Shown here: piece by piece, positions 40,720-49,623 of the stretch
How positions within the stretch are numbered: position 1 is the stretch's first letter
Layout: the number at the start of each line of letters is the position of its first letter
Virus record (IMG/VR): IMGVR_UViG_3300021389_001814
Span: 1-64,000 of that record
Reading direction: 5' to 3' (one strand)
Length of the DNA: 64,000 bases
Source of the DNA: a virus
Notes under the pieces: model-generated
Seen by the model: only the letters and a program-made list of their open reading frames with translations
Database searches by the model: none
What the model was told of the DNA's origin: nothing
Program-made: the position numbers and the translations under genes

Positions 40720-42837
40720 TTATCCCGATACTATATATAATATATTTGCCGATGGGGTCAACGCATCGTATTCTGTTTGTGTAACAATTCTTATATCACT
40801 AATATCAGTAGTAAGTTGTCCTTTACTTCCAGTATATCCAGATTCGCCCTTTTCACCAATGTTCGAAACTAGTTGCCATGTTGTACCGTCATAAACGAAG
40901 TCATTTCTAGATTCACCAATATCAAAAACGAAATCTAATTCTAATCCTTCAATGGTTTCCAGTGATACTGGATTTCTTGCAACAGTTAGAGGATTATCGC
41001 TCCAATTTGCACCATCAATGAAAAGAACAGCATCACCGTCGTTTGGTGTTTCTGGCAAATAAACAGTAAAAGAACCTCCGCTTGTATTTGCAATAATACC
41101 TTCAATGTTATTAGTAACATAACCATCGTCCGTTACATCCAAGTATGACCAATTTGCAAATCCACCATCATTGCCTCTTGATCCAGTATATCCTATACTT
41201 CCCGTGTATCCGTCTACACCGTCTACACCATCAGAACCTGCAACACCTTGACTACCAACGAACCCAACGCTTCCCGTGTATCCTATACTTCCGGTGTATC
41301 CTATACTTCCCACAAATCCAGTATCACCTTGAATACCTTGGGAACCTATAAAACCTGTGTCGCCTTTACTACCAGTGTAACCTATGCTACCAGTATACCC
41401 ATCACGTCCAATTATACCATCTAGCCCACGGGAACCAGTGTACCCCAGTTCGCCTCGCGAACCCGTGTATCCTTCACCGCTTGAACCAGTATATCCCAAT
41501 TCGCCCTGAATACCTTGGCTACCAGAAAATCCCGTATCTCCGCGACTACCAGTATAACCTTGGCTACCTGTAAATCCTAAATCACCGCTTGAACCAGTAT
41601 AACCTACGCTACCTATAAATCCATCAACACCGTCTGTTCCAGAAGACCCTCGTGAACCAGTGTATCCTATACTTCCTGTATATCCTATACTTCCTGTGAA
41701 ACCAACAGCGCCGAAATCACCAGAATCACCCTTTTCGCCTCGTGAACCAGTATAGCCGATACTTCCTGAAAATCCGGTTTCACCCTGAATTCCTTGTACG
41801 CCCTGAGAACCAGCAAATCCGGTATCGCCTTTGCTACCAGTATAACCTACGCTACCAGTATATCCTATAGAACCAGCTTCACCCGACAAACCTTGGCTAC
41901 CAGTGAAACCTATGCTTCCTGTGTATCCTAGTTCACCCTGAATACCACGACTACCAGCAAATCCAACGGTTCCTCTTGAACCAGTATAGCCAACACTACC
42001 AGCAAATCCTGTTTCGCCTTGGATACCATGGCTACCTGTAAAACCAATACTACCAGTATAACCAACACTACCAGTATATCCCAATGTTCCCCTAGAACCT
42101 ACAAATCCAGAAATACCTTGGCTACCAGTATATCCGATAGAGCCAGTGTATCCCAATTCACCTTGCAGACCCTGAGTACCAGTACTACCAGCATATCCGG
42201 CTTCACCTTTGCTACCAGTATAACCAACACTGCCAGTATATCCTATTTCACCCTGAGTTCCTTGACTGCCAACAAATCCAACAATACCTTGTGATCCGGT
42301 GTATCCAATGCTGCCAGTATATCCTAGTTGACCTTGATCACCTTGAATACCACGACTACCACTATATCCAGTTGCACCTTGGCTACCAGAGTAGCCGACA
42401 CTGCCAGTATATCCCTGACTTCCGGTATAGCCTATAAATCTACCAGCATCTTGCCATTGTGTTCCATTCCAAATATAAATGTGTTCATCGGATGCAACAA
42501 TATAGGCATCGCCAATTGTATTTCCAGTAGCTGGCAAATCCCCAACAGTTGGCAATACATCTAAAACAAACAATCCTTTGCCTTGTGAACCAGTATATCC
42601 GATAGAACCAGTGAATCCTAAATCGCCGCGCGAACCAGCAAATCCTCGTGAACCCGTATATCCAGTTGCATCAATCCAATACCTGCTTCCATCCAAATCG
42701 CCAGCAAGTATTTTTCCATCACCAGATGGTAAACCTAAATCCGGTTCTGCATTGTCGAGACTAAGAAACTCATAGCGTTCTGGATCAGCTTCTGCACTCG
42801 GCGTTTTTCTTATTCTATCAGATAATAGCTTTGACAT
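40720..42837 (-). CDS. Long collagen-like tail fibre protein (705 residues)
   Basis: The N-terminus (LLSDRIRKTPSAEADPERYE, then LSLDNAEPDLGLPSGDG and GSRYWID) is a fibre anchor typical of marine T4-like phages. A small beta insert follows (about 75-130, AYIVASDEHIYIWNGTQW). Collagen-like triplets (GYTGSIG, GYTGSRG, GFAGSQG, interspersed with acidic GDTG, GETG and GEKG) fill about 132-570, the longest shaft in the window. An IIANTSGGSFTVYLP beta module and a short C-terminal segment with TEYDALTPSANILYIVSG end the protein. Charged triplets may set the helix register. Confidence 0.85.
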   Translation of the reverse strand: MSKLLSDRIRKTPSAEADPERYEFLSLDNAEPDLGLPSGDGKILAGDLDGSRYWIDATGYTGSRGFAGSRGDLGFTGSIGYTGSQGKGLFVLDVLPTVGDLPATGNTIGDAYIVASDEHIYIWNGTQWQDAGRFIGYTGSQGYTGSVGYSGSQGATGYSGSRGIQGDQGQLGYTGSIGYTGSQGIVGFVGSQGTQGEIGYTGSVGYTGSKGEAGYAGSTGTQGLQGELGYTGSIGYTGSQGISGFVGSRGTLGYTGSVGYTGSIGFTGSHGIQGETGFAGSVGYTGSRGTVGFAGSRGIQGELGYTGSIGFTGSQGLSGEAGSIGYTGSVGYTGSKGDTGFAGSQGVQGIQGETGFSGSIGYTGSRGEKGDSGDFGAVGFTGSIGYTGSIGYTGSRGSSGTDGVDGFIGSVGYTGSSGDLGFTGSQGYTGSRGDTGFSGSQGIQGELGYTGSSGEGYTGSRGELGYTGSRGLDGIIGRDGYTGSIGYTGSKGDTGFIGSQGIQGDTGFVGSIGYTGSIGYTGSVGFVGSQGVAGSDGVDGVDGYTGSIGYTGSRGNDGGFANWSYLDVTDDGYVTNNIEGIIANTSGGSFTVYLPETPNDGDAVLFIDGANWSDNPLTVARNPVSLETIEGLELDFVFDIGESRNDFVYDGTTWQLVSNIGEKGESGYTGSKGQLTTDISDIRIVTQTEYDALTPSANILYIVSG

Positions 42838-42839
42838 TA

Positions 42840-43304
42840 TTATTCTACTCCGATGTGTTCGTTAGTTGCTTTTTCTTCCGCTGATGACCATACATTAAAT
42901 ATATTGTCAACTTCTGCGCGAACTTGAATTCTATCTCCATTGGCACTGTTTGCATCTCTTTTAAAAATACTTCTACCTTGTAGTGGAATAAACGCAGTAT
43001 CTTCTTTTGGCACATAAACTTTTGCCATTTCAATAATTGTTCCATCTTCTTTTACAAGTTGAACTTCTATCCATCTTGTTACTGTGTCTTTGTTTTTCGC
43101 AGCAAGTGGCGTTAAAAAGAAAATTTCACCGGGCCTAATTGCACGGGTAGTATCAAGTGGGTCTCTTGTTGCGTAACGATTTGATGTATCTGGTATAGAA
43201 AAATCGGAAGATTCTGCTATAGTGACATAATCTGTAGTTACTGTATTTGATGTAACGCTGATTGGTCGTCCAGTAGATGGTGTGCGGCACGTAATTCTAG
43301 CCAT
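42840..43304 (-). CDS. Virion structural protein (154 residues)
   Basis: A small beta-rich protein. ARITCRTPSTGRP starts it, followed by ATRDPLDTTRAIRPGEIFFL, TRWIEVQLVKEDGTII and MAKVYVPKEDTAFIPLQGRSIF. It resembles small structural proteins located beside fibre/baseplate genes in marine T4-like phages. It has no signal or membrane segments. It is packed between the 847-residue and 705-residue fibre genes with 2-base gaps, so it is part of one transcript. It may be a baseplate-to-fibre adaptor; there is no direct evidence. Confidence 0.68.
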   Translation of the reverse strand: MARITCRTPSTGRPISVTSNTVTTDYVTIAESSDFSIPDTSNRYATRDPLDTTRAIRPGEIFFLTPLAAKNKDTVTRWIEVQLVKEDGTIIEMAKVYVPKEDTAFIPLQGRSIFKRDANSANGDRIQVRAEVDNIFNVWSSAEEKATNEHIGVE

Positions 43305-43306
43305 AA

Positions 43307-45850
43307 TTAAAAACTCCTTGCAATTGCTGCTCTAGTTGCAATTCTGTTAACTGCGGTATCAAACGGCGGTCCGCTAAGTTCACCAGTATCTGCATTTATT
43401 TCCATTCCGCCAATAAATAATGCGGAACCTTTGTCGTCTTGTCCACTAGCAATAACTTGTCCACGATCCAATTCTAGAATACTTTCTTGTATTGTGTTTT
43501 GGTTATTAACTGGTGGTATTTTTGTAAGCGCAACACCAGCCATAATACCAGTCCAAGTGTGGCCTATTGCGGTAATCGTAGAAGGCTCACTTTGTTTAGT
43601 TGGATTCATTATTGTTTTTGTTATTGCGTTTATTGTTTCATTTATAATATCTGCTGTATCTGGGCCGGTATTTATATCTACAGATATTATTGAAATTATC
43701 TGATCTCTCATATATTCCCAAGAATATATGAATGCACCCAATAGTGTTTTGTTTTCTACATTTATGTATCGTAGAACATCGTTGGTAATATCATTAGTAT
43801 TGTTTATAATAAGATCGTATGAATCTTTGTAATCTGCGCTTACCCAATCTGTTGCAGGCAATAGTTTGACTGGTGGTGTTCCGTCGCTACTTATTGTTCC
43901 AATTATATCATCAATTCTTGATAGTACAAAGGCCACGCCATCCCCAGTTACGGCATCTGCTGTGAAATATCCAGAAATTATATTTTTCAACTCACTGTAT
44001 GCTGCGAGTGTTGCTGCCTTCTCGCCTGTTCCTAACTGAGACTGGGTTCCGACGAAATATGCAATTGCGGCATTGTAAGTTTCAAGATTTCCACCATATG
44101 TCAAATCATAAGTAATTGCATCTATAATATAACCAACATCTCGTCTACAAGCGACTGCATCATAAGTGAAAGACGTAGTGAATGGAGATATATTTCCACT
44201 TATTTGGGCTGCAATCCAAGTATCCAAATCATCTTGAATTTCTGTTTTGTTTGTGGTTAACGAGACTCTTGCATCCCCGTATCCAATCAGATAGGTATTA
44301 TTATATCCAGTCGGATAAGAATACGCATATGGGTCTGCTGCAGTTGTTCCATTTTGTATTATATCTAATAATTCCGTAAATAGTGCATTTGATCTTGAAA
44401 GCGAAACAGAGTCGCTAGGATTTATATAAGATTCCAATACTTGTTGCTGTCGTGTTATTGCTTGAATGGTAACATCTAATTGATCATTAACTACTTTGCT
44501 TGCATTTTGTCTATAATACGCCAATCCTGCATTTATTGTTCTAACATTACTGTCGAACATAATGTCATAGGCAATTGCCTGATTGATCAATAGAGTGTCA
44601 CGATAGCATTTATCATAATCATATGACGCTTCTACAAACGCCCTGTTTCCAGTTGTATCAAAAAATCCTTTGGCAAAATCTTTTACAGGAGTTTCATCAG
44701 CAGTTTGCAACATCCACACCAATGATTGAATAAACAATCCGGCATCTCTCTCTGTTAAAGTTTCATAGTCAGATGGCCAATCTGTGGTGAAACTATTATT
44801 ATTTAAATCAGTTATTAATCCTGATATTATCAAGTCGGTTGCGGTGTTTATTAGCTGCGCAGAACTTTCGTCAACGGTTAAAGAAACTGTGGCGCTTACA
44901 TTATATGGAACAATTAAATCTCTTGTCCCTTTTGCCACAAGAGTATAATCTCCGAATTGTGTTGAACATGCTGAAAGAATAATTTGACCACCATCAATGG
45001 CATAAAAATGTTTATGCGCCCATAGACTTATAGCATTAACTGCGTTTATTAGTGCGCCATTTTTTGCACAATATCCGATACCATTGTGTGATACTGGTGT
45101 TGCTCCCCACGTCATAATGTTTGGGAATATGCTATCTGGGTCCAATACCGAGGCATCTGCGAGAACAACCCCGCCACCACGACCAGCCAATGGATTTCCA
45201 TTTTCTCTATCAAGCGGAGGTGCAATTGTAGTCCAATATGGCACAGTTCTGACTGCAATTTTATGCGCATAAGGAACTCTTGTTATTTTTGCGCCTGGTC
45301 TGAACACAACAGCAAATCCTTCGGTCGGATTTTCTAAATCGTCTAATCTCCAATTTTCAAAAATTATACCTTCTAAAAAGCAACCAGAACCAAGTCTAAA
45401 AACATTTCTTTCTTCAAACCCTGAAATCGGCCTTACAAATACACTCCGGTGGACTGCTTGAATAACTGTGTTATCTGGAACATCTAGGTGTCCTTCTGTT
45501 TCATATATGCCAGGGCCAATTTTTATAAGAGTTAACCCATTTCTAAGTTCTGCGGCCAATAATGCGGCTTCTATGGTTCCAAAAGCAGCACCCCATGTGT
45601 CACCATCGTTTGAATCGCTTCCTAATTTTTGAACATATATTGTATTTTCTACTGGACCAGATGAGGGGAATTCTACTATTTCTTCTTCTGTTACAGTTTG
45701 CTGAATTTCGGTATCAAAATATTCTTTAAATGTTTTTAAAAATATTTTTCCATCATAGGTATTAACTGCGAATTCACCCAATTCCAAATCACTTAATAGT
45801 GGAATTTTACCGTTTACACCAGATTGTTTTTGAATTATTTGTGATGACAT
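43307..45850 (-). CDS. Tail fibre protein with beta-helix (847 residues)
   Basis: The N-terminus (IIQKQSGVNGKIPLLSDLELGEFAVNTYDGKIFLK) is an Mtd_N-type anchor. Residues about 65-330 read as a right-handed beta-helix in the style of pectate-lyase-like fibres (TIYVQKLGSDSNDGDTW, then LTLIKIGPGIYETEGHLDVP and IFENWRLDDLENPTEGF). The C-terminal half is helical, with two copies of a C.RD...I....YD motif (KCYRDTLLINQAIAYDI, ACRRDVGYIIDAITYDLTYGG), also found in the 1284-residue protein. No catalytic residues are recognised, so binding rather than polysaccharide cleavage is the cautious call. Confidence 0.75.
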   Translation of the reverse strand: MSSQIIQKQSGVNGKIPLLSDLELGEFAVNTYDGKIFLKTFKEYFDTEIQQTVTEEEIVEFPSSGPVENTIYVQKLGSDSNDGDTWGAAFGTIEAALLAAELRNGLTLIKIGPGIYETEGHLDVPDNTVIQAVHRSVFVRPISGFEERNVFRLGSGCFLEGIIFENWRLDDLENPTEGFAVVFRPGAKITRVPYAHKIAVRTVPYWTTIAPPLDRENGNPLAGRGGGVVLADASVLDPDSIFPNIMTWGATPVSHNGIGYCAKNGALINAVNAISLWAHKHFYAIDGGQIILSACSTQFGDYTLVAKGTRDLIVPYNVSATVSLTVDESSAQLINTATDLIISGLITDLNNNSFTTDWPSDYETLTERDAGLFIQSLVWMLQTADETPVKDFAKGFFDTTGNRAFVEASYDYDKCYRDTLLINQAIAYDIMFDSNVRTINAGLAYYRQNASKVVNDQLDVTIQAITRQQQVLESYINPSDSVSLSRSNALFTELLDIIQNGTTAADPYAYSYPTGYNNTYLIGYGDARVSLTTNKTEIQDDLDTWIAAQISGNISPFTTSFTYDAVACRRDVGYIIDAITYDLTYGGNLETYNAAIAYFVGTQSQLGTGEKAATLAAYSELKNIISGYFTADAVTGDGVAFVLSRIDDIIGTISSDGTPPVKLLPATDWVSADYKDSYDLIINNTNDITNDVLRYINVENKTLLGAFIYSWEYMRDQIISIISVDINTGPDTADIINETINAITKTIMNPTKQSEPSTITAIGHTWTGIMAGVALTKIPPVNNQNTIQESILELDRGQVIASGQDDKGSALFIGGMEINADTGELSGPPFDTAVNRIATRAAIARSF

Positions 45851-45882
45851 ACTTCTTTATCCTATTATATTGATGTTTATAG

Positions 45883-45890
45883 TATTTATA
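45883..45890 (-). promoter_or_regulatory. Late promoter TATAAATA
   Basis: A perfect minus-strand octamer lies 32 bases before the start at 45850, followed by AGGA. It overlaps the stop region of the preceding gene. Confidence 0.75.
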
Positions 45891-45893
45891 CTA

Positions 45894-46379
45894 TTAATAT
45901 GTTCCGCCTTCTATTCTTCCTTCAAACAGTGTGGCAGTCACGGTTCCGTCAACATCTATTTCACTTTGTGGGTCTATTTTATTAAATCCTACATAACCAG
46001 TATCGCTATCAACAAAAACAGATGCGTTTGTTATACTATTTCCAGTAAAAGTTGGATTCATATAATATCCACTGTTTGTAAATGATGCAGTTATGCTTCC
46101 AGCATTATAAACGTTTATCACGTCTTCTGTGCCATCATTTTCTATTTTTACACCAGTATCTAAATCATCATTTAATATGAAATTACCAATTGGCATCCAA
46201 TTTGTTTCATCTTTTACTTCAAACACGCCCTTTTCACTATTATACCTCATTGAACCAACGTATTCGCTTGCGCGTTCAGCAGTATTACCAACAGGCAATA
46301 CAATATTACCAGTCATAGAGTATTCAACTTCGTTTGTTTTTGAAACAATCTGATTTATTTGATATGTTACTAATGACAT
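45894..46379 (-). CDS. Small fibre/baseplate-associated structural protein (161 residues)
   Basis: GNIVLPVGNTAERASEYVGSMRYNSEKGVFEV (about 24-55) is a beta module common in phage fibre proteins (LP.G..AER....G..RYN....FE). It is followed by GVKIENDGTEDVINVYNAGS and a C-terminal MNPTFTGNSITNASVFVDSDTGYVGF, VDGTVTATLFEGRIEGG, typical of trimeric fibre segments. It is divergent from the plus-strand structural gene, with facing late promoters. It is probably a minor fibre or collar protein. Confidence 0.68.
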   Translation of the reverse strand: MSLVTYQINQIVSKTNEVEYSMTGNIVLPVGNTAERASEYVGSMRYNSEKGVFEVKDETNWMPIGNFILNDDLDTGVKIENDGTEDVINVYNAGSITASFTNSGYYMNPTFTGNSITNASVFVDSDTGYVGFNKIDPQSEIDVDGTVTATLFEGRIEGGTY

Positions 46380-46402
46380 AAAAATTCTCCTAACAATATA
46401 AC

Positions 46403-46409
46403 TATTTAT
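46403..46409 (-). promoter_or_regulatory. Late promoter motif ATAAATA, half of a divergent pair
   Basis: Minus-strand GATAAATAG lies 24 bases upstream of the start at 46379, with AGGAG after it. Two bases separate it from the plus-strand octamer at 46412. Confidence 0.65.
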
Positions 46410-46411
46410 CC

Positions 46412-46419
46412 TATAAATA
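46412..46419 (+). promoter_or_regulatory. Late promoter TATAAATA, half of a divergent pair
   Basis: A perfect plus-strand octamer lies 25 bases before the GTG start at 46445. It is the mirror of the minus-strand motif at 46403-46409. Confidence 0.78.
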
Positions 46420-46444
46420 CTAAAATAGATTAGGAGAAGTGATC

Positions 46445-48679
46445 GTGGCCAATAAATATGTGAATTTCGGATTCAGAAGAGATAAGAACCTGTCAGATTC
46501 CACAAGTGGGAGAAATGTATTAGCAAATATACTAGACAACTTGGCAATTAGCCAAAATGAATCATTTGTTCCAGAAGACATTTATGTTATAAATGGGTTA
46601 AAGGGAACTAATATAACAACCAACGATTTTACTCAATTGGCAAACACGCATGAACTAGTATATGATACAGACATACAGTCAATTATTTCAGCAAGGCCAC
46701 ATGTCACACTTAATGATAGGATAGCGAATTATAAAGTTTTCACGGGAGACCCAGTATATGGCCCAGGGGGAACTGGACTAGAAGCTATTGCAATCCCACA
46801 ATCAAATATAGTAAATTCAATAGACAATACAACAAACGGTGATACAATTTTTACAGACGACGACAATGTTGTTGAACCTTTTGTTTTTTGGGATGACGGT
46901 ATATTTAATTTTAGCAATTATATTTATCCAACATTTGTAGATCAAAAAGGCATGTTACAATGGAATGGATACTTTACTCCTAATTTTGCAACCATAAACA
47001 ATTCTATAGAGGTAAGCACTACTGGGTTTGTATTAATAGAAGAAAATAGAGAAGATACAGTAGATGGCTGGGTTACTAAACTATTTTTATACGAAAAAGA
47101 ACATCAGATATCATTGGATGTACCTTCTGAAATTACTACAAATGTAATAGATTTGGGAGATGACTTTATATTTGCTTTTGTAGGTCAAACTATAAATGAA
47201 TTTCCAAATGTAATTATAACGAACATTAATCCAGACAATAATACAATAATATTAGACCAAGATATAACTCTTTTTGCTGGTATAAATTTACTGACATTAA
47301 ATAGCAATATAGGCGAAGATGATTTAAGAAGTACGTTTAGGTTATTAAGCCTTTCAAAAAACGAAAAAATAAGAATAAGAATAACCGTTTGGTGGCCAGA
47401 CGATTTACCATCTGGCCAATTTTATAATAACCGAACAATAAGATTTGACTATCTGGGCAACACTGGAGGAAACTCAGCGCCTTTTCCATATTTTAGTACA
47501 ACTTCTGAAAATGCAGACTTTAGTAATTCGCCAGAAAAAATAGAATTATTTATAGATTCTAGATTAAGCGGAACCAATGATTATACCGAAGATGATTTTT
47601 TTGTTGCTAACAAGTTATTGATAACTTATCAACCGCCACTTCTTATGTCAGAAAAAGTAATATATGAAAATAAAACAACTGCATCATATTATGGGAGAAA
47701 ACATGTAATTGCACCAAGCGATATATTCTCAACATGTAAAGAAGGAGATTGGTTGCTCGTATCTGACGAAAGTGATCAAAATGCAAAAGCTTATAAAATA
47801 GAAGAAATAAGAAGCCAATCGTCTGTATTTTTAAAAGAAGAAATAGATTTAATAGGGCCATATCCGCAAGAATTTAGTTTCCGTGTAGTAAAAAATTCCG
47901 GGCTTGTTGGCATATATTACCAACAAACAAATTCGGTGTTTTCTTTAATAGATAATTTTAGCTCAGAAAATGTGAATTTTTCTTTAGATGATTTGCGAAG
48001 TGACCACATATTTTGTTTTGCATCTGTTTTTGAAGGTGTAAATACTGATTTTTATAGATTGAATAATATAAATTATTCAACAGGCGCGTATGAATATCAG
48101 AATTTTCAAAGTCTTCCCGACAATCTTTCTGGACTATATGGGTTAGTATTTGTCTACTCCGACAAGGGATTAGAGGATAGAAGTAAAGAAGCATTTTGTC
48201 AAGGAGTATTATCAAAGGAATTAACACAAATAGCATCCTCTGGAACAAATATATTAAGTGTAACAAATACTACTGGATTAGAATTAGACGATTATGTGCA
48301 ATTATCTGGATTTATTGAAAATGGAACACAAATAGATAGTTTGGACGAAATTAATAATACAGTTACTCTTAAAAATTCAACAACACCTATAATAACATCG
48401 GATATCCCAAACGGAACTACTATAACAGTTTCTCCAGATTCTGTAAACCGAGAACAATGTTCCGTTGTTCTGAACACTGCCCCACCATTTGAGGGGACAG
48501 ATACCGGACTAAAGACACAATCATCTAGTTCTGGTGTATGGGCAAATGAAATAAAATATGATAATATGAATTTAACTACATCTAATCCAACTGAAGAACT
48601 GCTAAGTGCATCAAACAATTATACAAAAACAATAGATATTATATGCGCAGGAGCTAATTATAAATTACTTATTCAGTAA
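46445..48679 (+). CDS. Virion structural protein (744 residues), probably baseplate/tail-associated
   Basis: The GTG at 46445 is chosen over the GTG at 46439, which lies only 2 bases from the AGGAG; the later start has normal spacing (8) and gives ANKYVNFGFRRDKNLSDST, the usual start of a structural protein family in marine T4-like phages. The protein is long and beta-rich with ETISLD-like strands, e.g. FRLLSLSKNEKIRIRITVWWPDD and SGTNILSVTNTTGLELDDYV. It is the only plus-strand gene in the 47-kb fibre region. Its end overlaps the convergent 317-residue gene by 11 bases. The exact role is unknown. Confidence 0.72.
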   Translation: MANKYVNFGFRRDKNLSDSTSGRNVLANILDNLAISQNESFVPEDIYVINGLKGTNITTNDFTQLANTHELVYDTDIQSIISARPHVTLNDRIANYKVFTGDPVYGPGGTGLEAIAIPQSNIVNSIDNTTNGDTIFTDDDNVVEPFVFWDDGIFNFSNYIYPTFVDQKGMLQWNGYFTPNFATINNSIEVSTTGFVLIEENREDTVDGWVTKLFLYEKEHQISLDVPSEITTNVIDLGDDFIFAFVGQTINEFPNVIITNINPDNNTIILDQDITLFAGINLLTLNSNIGEDDLRSTFRLLSLSKNEKIRIRITVWWPDDLPSGQFYNNRTIRFDYLGNTGGNSAPFPYFSTTSENADFSNSPEKIELFIDSRLSGTNDYTEDDFFVANKLLITYQPPLLMSEKVIYENKTTASYYGRKHVIAPSDIFSTCKEGDWLLVSDESDQNAKAYKIEEIRSQSSVFLKEEIDLIGPYPQEFSFRVVKNSGLVGIYYQQTNSVFSLIDNFSSENVNFSLDDLRSDHIFCFASVFEGVNTDFYRLNNINYSTGAYEYQNFQSLPDNLSGLYGLVFVYSDKGLEDRSKEAFCQGVLSKELTQIASSGTNILSVTNTTGLELDDYVQLSGFIENGTQIDSLDEINNTVTLKNSTTPIITSDIPNGTTITVSPDSVNREQCSVVLNTAPPFEGTDTGLKTQSSSSGVWANEIKYDNMNLTTSNPTEELLSASNNYTKTIDIICAGANYKLLIQ

Positions 48680-49622
48680 GTAATAGGTAATATAATTCGC
48701 CATTTACCATAACTGGTATTTTATGAGTTGCATCTATACTTGTTGACGGAATCGTAGTGACAGTTGGACCTGTTATATCTGGGTCAGTTAAAAATATATT
48801 TCCAACTGTCATTTGCGTTGATTGGGTAGTATTATAACCGCCGTTAGTGGTTGTGTCCCAAGGGTTTGTATTGTCGCCAAATGCCCGTAACGGGTTCAAT
48901 TCTTCAGATATAATATATACGCCAGAATCTGTATCTTCTAGCGTTTCTTGTATTTGGACTTTATTTCCAAATTCGTCCAAGTTTAAAACTTTTACACTGC
49001 CTTCAATTTCTAGTTTATCATATAATAAGTTTTCTTTATTTAATAATATAGAATTGCTTTTCTTGTATATATAATTGTTAACAACATTATCAATTTCTGT
49101 TATCAACGAGTTTATAGAATATTGTCCATAAATATCAGTTATATTTTCTGTTCCGGATTCCGATACAACGCTGGCGGCAGACAATTCGGTTTGATTTGAA
49201 TCATTTGATGTTTTAGTTGGTGGATATCTATCTGGAGATAAATTTAATATATTTTCGTATGTGACTGAATCATTTCTTACCATATCACCAGTAGGAATAT
49301 ACGAAGACCCATTTACTCTTCTAAGTTTAAATTTATCAAGTCCGTTTGATTCGTACACATACGCGGTTATCCCATCTACTTGAATTTTATTATTATTTGC
49401 AAATGGTATTATTGTAGCGTTTGTCAATATTATAAGTTCACCATCTAATTCATACTCATCTGAGTATATTGTGCTAGTATTTCTAAAATTGTTAATAAAC
49501 AATTCAATATCTGCAGATGCCCCAACACCGGATTCGGAAGTAAGGTTGTCAAGAATTAATCTGTCTTTTCCGGCAGTATCGCTTTCGTTTAGTGCGCGTT
49601 TTATGATGTGTCCTATAGCCAT
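48669..49622 (-). CDS. Virion structural protein (317 residues)
   Basis: The N-terminus AIGHIIKRALNESDTAGKDR is helical and positively charged. It is followed by LILDNLTSESGVGASADIEL and beta strands (ELIILTNATIIPFANNNKIQ). The C-terminus GNIFLTDPDITGPTVTTIP, then THKIPVMVNGELYYLLLTE ends in a compact beta unit like the terminal part of baseplate-attached fibres. It is not recognised beyond being structural. It is the last gene of the minus-strand LRR/giant-protein transcript and overlaps the plus-strand gene by 11 bases. Confidence 0.65.
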   Translation of the reverse strand: MAIGHIIKRALNESDTAGKDRLILDNLTSESGVGASADIELFINNFRNTSTIYSDEYELDGELIILTNATIIPFANNNKIQVDGITAYVYESNGLDKFKLRRVNGSSYIPTGDMVRNDSVTYENILNLSPDRYPPTKTSNDSNQTELSAASVVSESGTENITDIYGQYSINSLITEIDNVVNNYIYKKSNSILLNKENLLYDKLEIEGSVKVLNLDEFGNKVQIQETLEDTDSGVYIISEELNPLRAFGDNTNPWDTTTNGGYNTTQSTQMTVGNIFLTDPDITGPTVTTIPSTSIDATHKIPVMVNGELYYLLLTE

Positions 49623-49623
49623 G

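Noticed and set aside
43307-45850. Polysaccharide depolymerase (pectate-lyase-like) call for the beta-helix proteins here and at 59214-61418
   Set aside because: A beta-helix is suggested by repeat pattern, but no catalytic Asp/Glu pair can be assigned from sequence alone, so only a binding/structural role is stated.
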